From contig JALHJR010000006.1 of NCBI GenBank assembly GCA_022840405.1, positions 41,491 through 105,490 on the forward strand: 64,000 bases of DNA, in the 5' to 3' direction. Numbering within the stretch: position 1 is the stretch's first letter; every line of letters starts with the position of its first letter. The position numbers were made by a program, and so were the translations under genes. The notes under the pieces are model-generated. The model did not search any database. It was not told the DNA's origin and saw only the letters and a list, made by a program, of their open reading frames with translations. Origin of the DNA: Tepidanaerobacter acetatoxydans_A (GTDB lineage Bacteria; Bacillota; Thermosediminibacteria; Thermosediminibacterales; Tepidanaerobacteraceae). Below, in pieces: positions 46,154-54,948 of the stretch.

Positions 46154-46423
46154 TCAATATTCACTTGGGAAGAGGATTGTTGTCGCAGATCTATCCCATT
46201 CGGTAATAATCCAGATCTTTCCCTTGCTGGTCTCATATGCGGCCAGTATCCGCTCGCCTGTCCTGGCTGCCATATCATTCAGATCTTTATCCTCTTGACA
46301 AAGGTCTCCCCAGTCATTTTTCCGGTATCGGTTAAAGGCTGCTATGACTTCTTGGGTAAATGCAGGGTTTTCCTTCATTTCATCAGCTACACCTTTTGTT
46401 GCGAGTATCGTTCCATATTCCAT
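46154..46423 (-). CDS. Small conserved mobile-element protein
   Basis: 89 residues from ATG 46423, RBS AAGGAGAG. The sequence MEYGTILATKGVADEMKENP, then NDWGDLCQEDKDLND, and KIWIITEWDRSATTILFPSE belongs to a small protein type I recall in many Firmicute plasmids and islands, without a known function. No membrane segment. It is convergent with the fic operon. Confidence 0.7.
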   Translation of the reverse strand: MEYGTILATKGVADEMKENPAFTQEVIAAFNRYRKNDWGDLCQEDKDLNDMAARTGERILAAYETSKGKIWIITEWDRSATTILFPSEY

Positions 46424-46558
46424 GGGTTTCTCTCCTTGCTTTAATTTGAGCTCATATTAATGCAATTAACTCCCACTATTAAGGCATACCAGGTGGGTAA
46501 CATTCAGGACCAGCTCCAAACACGTTGGCGTATTTAATAACGTTCAGCGGATGAGGAG

Positions 46559-46924
46559 GTGGTTATCCTGATCATTGCTATTAATTACACCGTGGAATAT
46601 GACGAGGCCCGCAAGGTTTATAAGATCCGGAATAAAGACGCTCCATTTTGCCCTGACTGCGGCCAGCTGCTCTCCGGATATGATACAAGAGCTCGCCATG
46701 TCGTTGATAATTCCGGCCAGATCTGCTGGTACCGATTGCGCCGGTTAAAGTGTCCAGGCTGCGGGAAACTGCATCTTGAGCTTCCGGATTTTATGGCTCC
46801 TAAAAAGCATTATGAAGCCAGACTTATAGAAGATGTTATGGCTGGCCGTTCAGATTCATGCCCAGCAGATGATTCGACGATCCGGAGATGGAAAAAAGAA
46901 AAACACCCACCCAGTTTGCCTTAA
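46559..46924 (+). CDS. DUF6431-like zinc-ribbon/helix-turn-helix protein
   Basis: 121 residues. CPDCGQLLSGYDTRARHVVD, then WYRLRRLKCPGCGKLHLELP, forms a zinc ribbon. A C-terminal helical part ends CPADDSTIRRWKKEK, which looks like DNA-recognition. I recall this layout as DUF6431, often beside transposons. The start is uncertain: GTG 46559 overlaps its AGGAGG site. The gap 46424-46558 shows nothing else. Confidence 0.7.
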   Translation: MVILIIAINYTVEYDEARKVYKIRNKDAPFCPDCGQLLSGYDTRARHVVDNSGQICWYRLRRLKCPGCGKLHLELPDFMAPKKHYEARLIEDVMAGRSDSCPADDSTIRRWKKEKHPPSLP

Positions 46925-46982
46925 TCATCTGGAGCTTCTGTAGTATTTTTGTAGACAAGCCAGATGAAAGGAGTGATAAACC

Positions 46983-47465
46983 ATTGAGAACAGAAATTTT
47001 AAAAAAATAACTATGTCATGCGGTATAGCTTTAGCTTTGTTTGTGGCCGCAGCAATCGGTTACAATTCTAATGATGTGCTCAAGTCCAAACCTGATGACT
47101 CTGTGCAGACACTCTCCGATGTCGACATATCATCAAATAACAGCAGTGCCTCTGGAATGATAGCAATTCCGGGATACGATCACTTAGTTATGAAGGCAGG
47201 TCAAAAGGTTCAAAAGGTCGAACTCGGTAACCCAAAACAAAACAATTGTTATATGAGAATTGCAATTATGCTCCCAGATGGGACACAGCTTTATGAGTCT
47301 GGTTTACTTGAGCCCGGGCAGGTCCTTACCTCTATTGAAATCTCTCAGGAGCTAAAGCCCGGAATATACGAAGGTGCCATCTTGAGTTATTCATGCTATG
47401 GCATGGAGGAAATCAAAGAACTGAACGGCGCGAAAACTATTTTTAAATTGGAGGTTGAGCCATGA
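46983..47465 (+). CDS. Membrane-anchored or exported protein, possible ATT start
   Basis: About 161 residues. A hydrophobic segment (MSCGIALALFVAAAIGY) is followed by a Ser/Asn-rich linker and a beta-rich domain (IAIPGYDHLVMKAGQKVQKV, LPDGTQLYESGLLEPGQ, ELKPGIYEGAILSYSCYG). ATG 47013 has no ribosome site. ATT 46983 in the same frame lies 9 nt after AAAGGAG and adds ENRNFKKIT, giving the basic residues expected before a signal segment. It overlaps the next gene by ATGA. Function unknown; a pair of surface proteins is likely. Confidence 0.7.
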   Translation: MENRNFKKITMSCGIALALFVAAAIGYNSNDVLKSKPDDSVQTLSDVDISSNNSSASGMIAIPGYDHLVMKAGQKVQKVELGNPKQNNCYMRIAIMLPDGTQLYESGLLEPGQVLTSIEISQELKPGIYEGAILSYSCYGMEEIKELNGAKTIFKLEVEP

Positions 47466-47977
47466 TAAAAAGAATATTCACTATTCTGCTTGCAACTATA
47501 ATGATCTGCAGTATATCACCGATGAATGCCTTTGCAAACCAGACATCCGGAAGTATAGCGGTATCGTACACTTATTCACCCGAGTACTCTATTAATATAC
47601 CCGCCTCTATATCCATCAACGATGGTGACAAATTCATATTTTCAGCCAATACAATGGATATTGGCAGTAATAAAAATGTCAGAATAACTATCAATGGTGC
47701 AGCTACATATGAAAACGGCGGCAATTTTTATTTATACAAAGACAAAGGAACCGAAAACGAGCAAAGAATATCTTGCAGAATTCTGCGTGGACTGCCTTCC
47801 AGTAGCTCTTTTGAGGATATCACTGGATTAAGTGAACTCGTTGCAACATTTACTGATGGTAACACAAGTCCGAAGGCATATGGAGCTCTAAAATTCAAGC
47901 CTCAAATTACCAGTTCTACACCGTATGGCACCTACACAGGTACGGTTTATTTCAAGATTGAGCTCATCGATGTATAA
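47462..47977 (+). CDS. Secreted beta-rich protein
   Basis: 171 residues with a clear signal peptide (MIKRIFTILLATIMICSISP, cleavage probably after AFA near residue 25). The mature part is all-beta in character: IAVSYTYSPEYSINIPASIS, then NVRITINGAATYENGG, and a C-terminal strand GTYTGTVYFKIELIDV that resembles the last strand of WxL or adhesin-like domains. No sortase motif. It is coupled to the preceding gene and ends at a terminator. Probably a surface or adhesion function carried as cargo; this is inference. Confidence 0.75.
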   Translation: MIKRIFTILLATIMICSISPMNAFANQTSGSIAVSYTYSPEYSINIPASISINDGDKFIFSANTMDIGSNKNVRITINGAATYENGGNFYLYKDKGTENEQRISCRILRGLPSSSSFEDITGLSELVATFTDGNTSPKAYGALKFKPQITSSTPYGTYTGTVYFKIELIDV

Positions 47978-48004
47978 AAATACCTTTTTATCATTCACTT
48001 TAAA

Positions 48005-48028
48005 GCCCTGAAAAACAGGGCCTTTTTT
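48005..48028 (+). terminator. Terminator of the exported-protein pair
   Basis: Stem GCCCTG/CAGGGC, loop AAAAA, then CTTTTTT. Confidence 0.9.
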
Positions 48029-48211
48029 ATTGCTCTTCAACTACCATGAATAATCGAAAGCATTTTAGGTGCGTATTTCCCCTTTATTTTGAATTTTAAC
48101 TCCAACATGGGTATTTACCTTACTTACTTTAAATTCGCTCCGTACAAGTCAAATCTGGCCGTTTCTCGCCTGCATTTTTGATATGGACATGTCCGTCCAA
48201 ACAAGTAAAGC

Positions 48212-48239
48212 AAAAGAGCGGATTTTATTCCGCCCTTTT
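48212..48239 (-). terminator. Terminator after the gp10-like gene
   Basis: On the minus strand GGGCGGA-ATAAAA-TCCGCTC with one G-U pair, then TTTTGC. It closes the leftward structural-gene transcript. Confidence 0.7.
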
Positions 48240-48256
48240 ACTTTTTAAGGCTAAAC

Positions 48257-48673
48257 CTAATACGGCTCTTTGAAAATTTGACTAATACGAGGCATTGCTT
48301 TCTCGATGATAGGATCCTCAAATGGTCTTGGAGCCATTCTATCGGTTCCCTCTTCGAGATATGGAGCATACTTTACTTCAGTAGTAATTGCTGGTTTTAT
48401 TGTTACGGTCTTGCCTATTCGCTCGGATGCAGATTGCGGTCTCCAACTCATACGCAGGTTTCCGGTTCGCATTGCAGGCGGCTCTCCTGGTGCTGAAGCA
48501 GTGTATTTGCTTTTTGAAAATGGCCGTTTATAAACACGGCCGGAGCGCTTTCCTCGAAGGACAGTTAAAGCTGAATTCCGGAGCTCGTTGGCTGCACGAA
48601 AAGCTCTTGATTTGGCCTGATAAGTTATTTCCTCCACAATCTCATTAACAGCGCCCTCTAAATCAATCTTCAA
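48257..48673 (-). CDS. HK97 gp10-like phage head-tail/tail-completion protein
   Basis: 138 residues. RSGRVYKRPFSKSKYTASAP, then GEPPAMRTGNLRMSW, and YAPYLEEGTDRMAPRPFEDP are typical of the gp10/tail-completion family (neck or tail terminator). It starts at TTG 48673, overlapping the tape-measure stop by 4 nt, with AAAGGAGTGG upstream. In intact phages this gene precedes the tail tube and tape measure; here it follows the tape measure, an unusual order. Confidence 0.85.
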   Translation of the reverse strand: MKIDLEGAVNEIVEEITYQAKSRAFRAANELRNSALTVLRGKRSGRVYKRPFSKSKYTASAPGEPPAMRTGNLRMSWRPQSASERIGKTVTIKPAITTEVKYAPYLEEGTDRMAPRPFEDPIIEKAMPRISQIFKEPY

Positions 48674-51600
48674 GCTTCAGCCACTCCTTTCACCGGCATA
48701 TTTGCAAAAACGCGGGCCAGTCTTTCTGCCAGCTCGTCTCCTATATCGTCAGTCATCTCTCGGATGTAGGCCTTCAGTACGGCCAGCACTTTGTTCTCAT
48801 CGGTGGTGTCTCCGGATCCTTCAATCACGAATTTAGGCTCTGTCTTGACTTCCACCTTTACGGTTATGTTCTGGTCGGCTTTTCCGGTTGCAGGCGCTAC
48901 CGGGATTTCGTCCGGTTCCTCGCCTACTATTCCGCCGTCTTCATAGGCCCTGACTCCAAGGAGTTCACCGGTCCGCTGCCATAAATCGAGGCCTCTTTGT
49001 CTCTTGCTTGGGCTTAATGGAATAAGGCTTTCAGCTCCATTCTCGGCTACAATACCCATATGAGGCTTGGTCATAATTCCGCCCCATGCATGTTCGAGGA
49101 TACTGCCTTTACCTTTACTGGTTGTCAGGCCGGTTTCCTTTGAGCCTTTCTGGCCCAGGCCTCCGAGCCAGTCTTTGAAGCTCTGCCACTTGTCGCCGAT
49201 CCACTCGCCGATGCCGCCGAGCTTTTCGCCCACCCATTCCCAGGCCTTGGTTGCTCCGGTCTTGATGGGTTCCCAGACTTTCTGTTCAAACCATCCCGAC
49301 ACTCCGGACCAGGCTTCGCTTATGGCATTCTTTGCTGCTGTGAACTGATCTCCCAGCCATGCCCCTGCTGTCTGCGCTGCGCTTTTTACCGGCTGCCAGA
49401 CCGTTTCATCAAACCATCCTGAAACAGCTCCCCAGGTCTCGCTTACCCAGGTCTTGGCCTCGCTCCATCTTTCACTTACCCACTGGCCTGCTGCCTGGGC
49501 TCCTGTTCTGACCGGGGTCCATATTGACGCTTCAAACCATGATGAAAAGTCGGACCAGCGCTCGCCTATCCATGTTCTCGCGTCGTTCCAGCGGTCGCTT
49601 ACCCATTGGCCGGCGGCTTGGGCTGCATTACTTACCGGGTTCCATATCGATTCGTCAAACCACCCGGAGAAATCACTCCATTTGTCTCCGATCCAATCTC
49701 TTGCCTCGCTCCATGCTCCTGCTGCGATGTTAATTGCTGAAATACCAAAGTCCTTTGTCGGGGTCCATATCGAAGTTTCGAACCAGTCACTGAAGCCGCT
49801 CCATTTGTCACTGATCCAGGATACGGCGTTTGAAGCTCCTGTCTTGATGGAGTCCCATGTGTTACTTGCCCATGTCTTGGTATTTTCCCAGAACTTTGAT
49901 AAAGCTCCGTCTTTGTCCGTTGCGTCTGATAGGGCTTTGCCGGCTTTATCTCCGGTTAAAAGCGCCGCTGCGCCGCCTATTCCTGCACCGATTAAAGTTC
50001 CAAGTCCAGGCATGATTGCAGTACCTATTAAAGCGCCTGTTCCAACCATACCTGCTTTGGTTCCTGCGGTTACATACTCATCTTTAGCAACTTTGTTATT
50101 GCCAGCCTTGCTTGCTTTTATTCCCTGATAAACATCAATTCCTGCGCTACCAAGTCCGAGGATCCCGCCTATAATTCCGGCTATCCCTGCGGCGCCTGCA
50201 GCTGCAGCTCCGCCGGCAGTTGTTGCTCCGCTTCCGAGTGCTACTCCTAACTTGGCCAGGCCTGTTGTTAATGCGCCTCCGGACGCTACGTATGTTCCAT
50301 TAGCAAGCTTCACAGTATTTATAGCATTTCCTGCCGCTCCCGCGGCGCCCGGTAAAGCAAGAGGCATTCCTCCTCCAGGAAGCTTCGGTATTGTCGCGGG
50401 TCCTCCTCCAGGTAAGCTTGGAATGTTGTTTATGATTTTGCCCCCGCTTCCGCCTCCTCCAATCGTTGGGCCATTGATGTAAACTACGGAGGCCGTGACG
50501 GCCATAGTGGAAGTTATGAAGCTGTCAGGGACAAGAGATCCTGTTGCTGCCGGTACTCCATCTTTGCTCCCTTTTCCGAGGAGATTAATCAAACCTTTAC
50601 CGCCTTTCCCAATCAGCTTGAAAATTCCGAGCTTTTGAAGGGCCAATGCTATTGCGCCGGCCGACAGCCAGGATGTACTACTTGGTTTCTCTCCTCCTGG
50701 AAGCAGCGTTCCTGCGTCTTTGAATACGCCCTTTATGGCGTTCAGGATTGCCTCGCCTACCTTCTTGCCGTCAAATCCACGTGTAAAACCTTCAGCGAAT
50801 GAAGCTCCTATGCTGGTCCCGTCCTCTACGGCGCCCCTGGCGTCAATTCCGAGTATGGCCAGCAATCCTGCAGAGAGTGCAGTTCCTATTCCTTCGCCGA
50901 TTTTACCGGCTTTGTCTGCAAGCCAGGCCTTACCGGTTGAATTCCACCATTCGTTGAACGGCTGCGCTATGATTTTATCCCAGGCAATCTTCAGCTTTTC
51001 TCCGAAGTTCTTAGCGTCTTTCCATTCCTTGGAGTTGACCATGCGCTGTATGCTGTTTCTCAAGGCGTCCACTCTGGCCATTACCCATTTGGAGATATTT
51101 GCTCCGGCTTTCTTCCAGGCCTCTCCCCATTGAGCGATGATATCCTGGTTCTCGTCTATCCAGGTGGTGATCTTTTCAAGTCCTGGCTTTACGCCTTCCC
51201 ACAAGCCTTGTCCCCATGGCCTCAAGAGTGAGTTTTGGAGAGTGTCTTTAAGGGTTGAGATCATACCTTTGGCCGTCCTGGATTGGTTGTCCATCATTCC
51301 GCCGAAGCGCTTATCCATGCCTCGTAACAATGCATCGATAACTTTTGCCGCTTCTATGCTCTCTTTACCGATGTTCGCTATCTGCTCTCCGGTGAGGCCG
51401 AGCTCTTCCTGCAGGATCTGGTTAGCTGGCACGCCGAGCTCCTGGAGCTGCAAGAGTTCTTCTGTCTGCGCTCGCCCTTTGGCCTGCATCTGGCCGAGGG
51501 CCCTGGTGATTCTGTCTATTCCTTCAGAACCGGCTCCCAGGCCGCTGGCCGTATCGCCTATGGTTTTCAGCATATCCAGCACCTTATCCGCTTCAAATCC

Positions 51601-52125
51601 GAAGGCCATTAAGAGTTTGCTGCTGTTGATCAGTTCCGGAAATTCGAACGGTGTTTTATTCGCAAACTCTGACGCTTCCTTCAGGAACTGCTGGGCCTTC
51701 TCGGCGCTTTTCAGCATGGTTTCAAACGCTATCTGTGTCTGCTCAAAATCCGCGGCTATATCCATCGGTTTATAAATGCCGGCAAAAGCGCCGGTCGCAC
51801 CGAGTATAGCTCCCTGGATGGAAGTCGCAAAGTTCCATAGGCTTCTTAATGGTGCCGTGGCCAGGTCGATTACTTTCATCGTAAAGCTGAACGTCTTACC
51901 CGCTATGCTGCGTGCTTTTGATGAAACTTTACCGACAATGCTTGACGCCCTATCCAGCGCGTCAAGAACGATCTGGTATTTTGTTTTATTCATCTGCTCC
52001 AGCCGTTCCTGGGTCCTTTGACTTGCTTTATCAAAGGCATTCAGCTTATTTTTGGCCTGGGACACTCCGGGCTCTGTGTTATCCTTGATGTTTATCGGTA
52101 TCTCTATCCTATAAGTCTCAGCCAT
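48670..52125 (-). CDS. Phage tail tape-measure protein
   Basis: 1151 residues, enough for a siphophage tail of roughly 160-170 nm at 1.5 angstrom per residue. An N-terminal coiled coil (VSQAKNKLNAFDKASQRTQE) leads into the TIGR01541/01760-type core: ADFEQTQIAFETMLKSAEKA, LLMAFGFEADKVLDMLKTIG, GRAQTEELLQLQELGVPA. A Gly/Ala-rich hydrophobic section lies at about 590-720. A striking Trp-rich section lies at about 745-990, with repeated blocks of about 43 residues (WSDFSGWFDESIWNPV, WSDFSSWFEASIWTPV, AAGQWVS). The C-terminus has AWGGIMTKPHMGIVAENGAE. GC content is well above the flanking chromosome. Confidence 0.95.
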   Translation of the reverse strand: MAETYRIEIPINIKDNTEPGVSQAKNKLNAFDKASQRTQERLEQMNKTKYQIVLDALDRASSIVGKVSSKARSIAGKTFSFTMKVIDLATAPLRSLWNFATSIQGAILGATGAFAGIYKPMDIAADFEQTQIAFETMLKSAEKAQQFLKEASEFANKTPFEFPELINSSKLLMAFGFEADKVLDMLKTIGDTASGLGAGSEGIDRITRALGQMQAKGRAQTEELLQLQELGVPANQILQEELGLTGEQIANIGKESIEAAKVIDALLRGMDKRFGGMMDNQSRTAKGMISTLKDTLQNSLLRPWGQGLWEGVKPGLEKITTWIDENQDIIAQWGEAWKKAGANISKWVMARVDALRNSIQRMVNSKEWKDAKNFGEKLKIAWDKIIAQPFNEWWNSTGKAWLADKAGKIGEGIGTALSAGLLAILGIDARGAVEDGTSIGASFAEGFTRGFDGKKVGEAILNAIKGVFKDAGTLLPGGEKPSSTSWLSAGAIALALQKLGIFKLIGKGGKGLINLLGKGSKDGVPAATGSLVPDSFITSTMAVTASVVYINGPTIGGGGSGGKIINNIPSLPGGGPATIPKLPGGGMPLALPGAAGAAGNAINTVKLANGTYVASGGALTTGLAKLGVALGSGATTAGGAAAAGAAGIAGIIGGILGLGSAGIDVYQGIKASKAGNNKVAKDEYVTAGTKAGMVGTGALIGTAIMPGLGTLIGAGIGGAAALLTGDKAGKALSDATDKDGALSKFWENTKTWASNTWDSIKTGASNAVSWISDKWSGFSDWFETSIWTPTKDFGISAINIAAGAWSEARDWIGDKWSDFSGWFDESIWNPVSNAAQAAGQWVSDRWNDARTWIGERWSDFSSWFEASIWTPVRTGAQAAGQWVSERWSEAKTWVSETWGAVSGWFDETVWQPVKSAAQTAGAWLGDQFTAAKNAISEAWSGVSGWFEQKVWEPIKTGATKAWEWVGEKLGGIGEWIGDKWQSFKDWLGGLGQKGSKETGLTTSKGKGSILEHAWGGIMTKPHMGIVAENGAESLIPLSPSKRQRGLDLWQRTGELLGVRAYEDGGIVGEEPDEIPVAPATGKADQNITVKVEVKTEPKFVIEGSGDTTDENKVLAVLKAYIREMTDDIGDELAERLARVFANMPVKGVAEA

Positions 52126-52255
52126 TCTCTTTCCTCCTTTCTGCAGTATTTTTTATTTGATTGATCGTTAGGAGGGAGGAGCTCTGACACAGGAAAGGCA
52201 ACTGCCGGCTAATGCACTTATAAAGCCTTTCCCCTTTGACTTTCCGCTTTTCACG
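52118..52255 (-). CDS. Possible 45-residue protein overlapping the tape-measure start
   Basis: GTG 52255 lies behind AAAGGAGGGATAAC and opens MKSGKSKGKGFISALAGSLP, then FLCQSS and on to RRKENG, stopping 8 nt inside the tape-measure gene. Phages often have a small gene here, and the overlap could couple translation. No homologue recognised. Confidence 0.35.
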   Translation of the reverse strand, partial: REKRKVKGERLYKCISRQLPFLCQSSSLLTINQIKNTAERRKENG

Positions 52256-52287
52256 TTATCCCTCCTTTCTGATTATAGCTTCCCGGA

Positions 52288-52590
52288 CTATTCCTCCGAG
52301 CTGTTTTCTGGCCTGATTTCAGTCAAGCAAAAGTCCAAAATGTCGCATATTCGCTTTAGTGCAGCGGTTATGTATTCTTCGTTCATAGGACTGCCTATCT
52401 GAATACTATTAACCAGCTTTTTGGTTTCTTTCAGCTTGTCCATGGCCGTCTCATGTGGTGCCTTTTCAGCCGTCTTTCTTGCTGCAGCTATCCTTTCCTC
52501 TTGCTGCCGCTGTAGCTCCCGGCGTTGTTTTTGCTTTTCGATGTACTTAGCTCTTTCCTCATTTCTAAACTCTGCAGTAGGATAAAACAT
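52288..52590 (-). CDS. Small charged helical phage protein
   Basis: 100 residues from ATG 52590; AAGGGGGT lies upstream, and GTG 52599 overlaps it. The first half is a highly charged helix (NEERAKYIEKQKQRRELQRQ), the second half IGSPMNEEYITAALKRICDI. No family recognised. It starts within the 3' region of the ArpU-like gene transcript. Confidence 0.6.
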   Translation of the reverse strand: MFYPTAEFRNEERAKYIEKQKQRRELQRQQEERIAAARKTAEKAPHETAMDKLKETKKLVNSIQIGSPMNEEYITAALKRICDILDFCLTEIRPENSSEE

Positions 52591-52595
52591 TATTT

Positions 52596-53039
52596 TCACC
52601 CCCTTCCAAATTCTTCATTTAATTTTTTTGTAATTGCCTCCTGGAGTTTAGCTTTTATAAAAGCCGGACTTTCCTCTTCAGGGAGCAACTCTATCCCGCC
52701 GATACCATATAAAATTACCGTCAGGTCCTTTACGCCCCTGTCTATGTCCTTATATACGGTCCTTCGGTCAATGTTAAATAATTTCATCAATTGTTTATCT
52801 GTCAAAGGACTACTTGAAAAATAGTAATATAACAACACATTGTAAATTCTGGCCTTTTCTTCTCTTATGGCTAAGCTCTTATATTTCTGCATTGCCTCCA
52901 CAAGGATTTCCCTCTCTTCGGGGCTTGATTTTTTATATTTAAATCGATTCAAAGCTCGCCTGACAGCTTTATAACGATTCTTTATAGCCAGTATTGAACA
53001 ATCTTCAAGCTCAATGAATTCTTGGACATTAACCTCCAT
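52596..53039 (-). CDS. ArpU/RinA-like phage late transcription regulator
   Basis: 147 residues. The central helical part (FKYKKSSPEEREILVEAMQK) and the helix-turn-helix LTDKQLMKLFNIDRRTVYKD, then IDRGV, resemble sigma-like late activators of Firmicute phages. It probably turns on the following structural genes, now only tape measure and gp10. Spaced 17 nt after the sigma-factor gene. Confidence 0.72.
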   Translation of the reverse strand: MEVNVQEFIELEDCSILAIKNRYKAVRRALNRFKYKKSSPEEREILVEAMQKYKSLAIREEKARIYNVLLYYYFSSSPLTDKQLMKLFNIDRRTVYKDIDRGVKDLTVILYGIGGIELLPEEESPAFIKAKLQEAITKKLNEEFGRG

Positions 53040-53056
53040 GATCCCCCTCCTTTTTC

Positions 53057-53740
53057 TTATATAGGTTCAAGCCCGCTATCCCCCAATAGAACTATTAATT
53101 TTTCCGGATCAAGGTAGCTTGGCTGTTTATTGTTCCAGTTATAGGCCTTTCTTAATTCTCTTATAGCCTTTGAGCGTCGTAATTGGTTAAAAGCAGCATC
53201 TCTCGCTGAAATAACTGATCCGCGTTCCCATCCTAACTCCTGGGCAAGTGTCTCTATTGTCTTTTCATAATAGAAAATGCCATATATCACACACTGCTCC
53301 CGGGAAGGAAGCCTTTCTATTTCTTGTCTGACTATTATTTGCATATCATTTAGTTCACAATAGCTGTATGTATCTGCAGTAGGATCCTCTATCGTATCTC
53401 CCAAAGTTAACGATTCATCATCTGACAATGGTGTCTCAAGTGAAATAGTTTCTACCTGTTTTTTTCTGAACCCTAATTCCTCAAGACAAACATTTTGCAC
53501 GCAATATCCCAAATAAGAGGTAAACTTTAAGCCTTTTTCAGGTGTAAAATATTTCACCGCTTCAATAACAACAAAATAGCCACACTGCAACAAATCTTCT
53601 GGTTCAACTAAACTTTTTTTGCAAAGGGGGAAATAGTGTTCTATCAGCTTGTAAAGTAGAGGTCTTACCGCAAAATATAATTTATTCAAGCTTTCAATAT
53701 CTCCCTGGGCAGCCATGGTTGCCAACTCTTCATTTGTCAC
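53057..53740 (-). CDS. Sigma-70-like RNA polymerase sigma factor
   Basis: 227 residues. Region 2 includes PEDLLQCGYFVVIEAVKYFT, then KGLKFTSYLGYCVQN. Region 4 includes RLPSREQCVIYGIFYYEKTI, then ETLAQELGWERGSV. Starts at GTG 53740 with GAGAGGGGG upstream. A mobile-element-borne sigma factor could redirect host polymerase to element genes. The plus-strand promoter of small RNA 2 begins at its start codon. Confidence 0.88.
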   Translation of the reverse strand: MTNEELATMAAQGDIESLNKLYFAVRPLLYKLIEHYFPLCKKSLVEPEDLLQCGYFVVIEAVKYFTPEKGLKFTSYLGYCVQNVCLEELGFRKKQVETISLETPLSDDESLTLGDTIEDPTADTYSYCELNDMQIIVRQEIERLPSREQCVIYGIFYYEKTIETLAQELGWERGSVISARDAAFNQLRRSKAIRELRKAYNWNNKQPSYLDPEKLIVLLGDSGLEPI

Positions 53741-53769
53741 TTGAAACTTCCCCCTCTCCGTGATAAAAT
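53741..53769 (+). promoter_or_regulatory. Sigma-A promoter of small RNA 2
   Basis: -35 TTGAAA, 17-nt spacer, -10 TAAAAT, pointing away from the sigma-factor gene. Predicted start about 53777. Confidence 0.6.
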
Positions 53770-53776
53770 ATTAAAA

Positions 53777-53840
53777 AAATATGCTAATATTTGGCTAAAC
53801 GGAGCGGGAGCTGTTCTAAATGCTCTCGTTTTTATTTTTG
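53777..53840 (+). ncRNA. Candidate small RNA 2 (about 60 nt)
   Basis: Between the promoter at 53741 and a good plus-strand terminator (stem CGGGAGC/GCTCTCG, 10-nt loop, TTTTTATTTTT) there is no coding frame, and no plus-strand gene lies upstream that would need this terminator. It contains CGGAGCGG, the complement of CCGCTCCG in candidate small RNA 1. It is convergent with the DnaD-like gene, whose stop is at 53860. Confidence 0.55.
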
Positions 53841-53859
53841 CTTGTTAACAACCATTGTC

Positions 53860-54903
53860 TTATTTCCCCTTATTTATTGATCGTGAGTAAAAATCAATAT
53901 CTTCTGCTCTCTTGAAGTTTCTAAGTGCATCTCTCTTACTTTCAGATCCCGGCGAGCTGGGCGCTGGTTGCTGGTTATGCCCGTCAAAATGCTTGCTATT
54001 GAGTCCATTCGTCGGTCCCTCCTCGTATTCATCATCCCATCTTCCCTCGTTCAACCAGGTTTTTGGGTTTGGTATAAATCTGCCATTTTCTCTCTGCCAC
54101 TGCTCCGTTGTTTTGGCTCTGCCTATGGCCGTCATGATTTTGTCAAACAGTTCTGTGTCTGGCTTGACCTTTCGCCAGGCGTTCCATGCTGCCTTTTTGC
54201 CTACCTTCTTTGGGTAAGCAGCCCAGAATTCATCAAACCTTTTTTCAATCAGGGTCTTGGAGGGCTGTTCACAGGTTTCTTTTCCTGCTGCCGTTCCGGC
54301 CACTTTTACCCCTTCAACCGTTAGGCTCTCGCCTGATTGAATATCATTTGGTTCTGGGCTATAATCAGCGTCAGTCGAAGTAATTACTGTATTCTCTACT
54401 TTAGTGTTCTTTACTTTACTTTTCTTTACTTTACTTTGGGGATTAATGTTCACATTATCATTACTTGAATGGTCATTATTGTTGACAATAACTAAGTTCT
54501 TGTATGCATTAACTTCCTCATCATCTAAAAGCAAGTATGTTGAGTTAATTTGAACTCTTTGTCTTCTGTCTGCTGCCTTCAAATATCGCCTTTGTATACC
54601 GCGTGAAGTCAATACTTTATGCTTTTCATATATGGATTCATCAAAGATGCCCCATTTTAAGCAATCGTTTATGATTTCATTAATTACGTTAATGTCTACA
54701 TTAACCCGCCTTGCAAATAGTAACTGTTCTTTCTCTGTCCATTCATAAAAGTAACTGTTTTTATAAATCTTCATGAACAGCCTGATCACTACTCCAAAGC
54801 CTACTAATCCGTATCTTGCTTCAATAAGGGCTATTTTGTCGTCCTGATCCATATCCACATCGAGAGGGAAGTAATCTAATCCTTCTTTTTGAGGTCGAGC
54901 CAT
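53860..54903 (-). CDS. Phage replication protein, Lin1244/DnaD-like
   Basis: 347 residues. The N-terminal winged-helix domain (LDYFPLDVDMDQDDKIALIE, then GFGVVIRLFMKIYK, about 8-110) is the Lin1244/Lin1753 (DUF4373) type. A disordered linker with KVKKSKVKNTKVEN follows. The C-terminal part, FDEFWAAYPKKVGKKAAWNA, then NPKTWLNEGRW, is common to phage replisome organisers. It probably brings the host helicase to an element origin. The start is ATG 54903. Confidence 0.88.
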   Translation of the reverse strand: MARPQKEGLDYFPLDVDMDQDDKIALIEARYGLVGFGVVIRLFMKIYKNSYFYEWTEKEQLLFARRVNVDINVINEIINDCLKWGIFDESIYEKHKVLTSRGIQRRYLKAADRRQRVQINSTYLLLDDEEVNAYKNLVIVNNNDHSSNDNVNINPQSKVKKSKVKNTKVENTVITSTDADYSPEPNDIQSGESLTVEGVKVAGTAAGKETCEQPSKTLIEKRFDEFWAAYPKKVGKKAAWNAWRKVKPDTELFDKIMTAIGRAKTTEQWQRENGRFIPNPKTWLNEGRWDDEYEEGPTNGLNSKHFDGHNQQPAPSSPGSESKRDALRNFKRAEDIDFYSRSINKGK

Positions 54904-54948
54904 GCTTGCACCTCCAATCCTGGAGCTATTAATATGCTGTCCATTTCC

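Noticed and set aside
46465..46487. Third guaA-end-like sequence (ACTCCCACT) inside the element
   Set aside because: Only about 7-9 bases match and the reading frame does not reproduce the guaA C-terminus; likely chance.
49067..52021. Several long plus-strand open frames opposite the tape-measure gene (up to 224 codons)
   Set aside because: They lie wholly antisense to a clear tape-measure gene, lack ribosome sites, and have low-complexity composition mirroring the Gly/Ala/Trp-rich strand.
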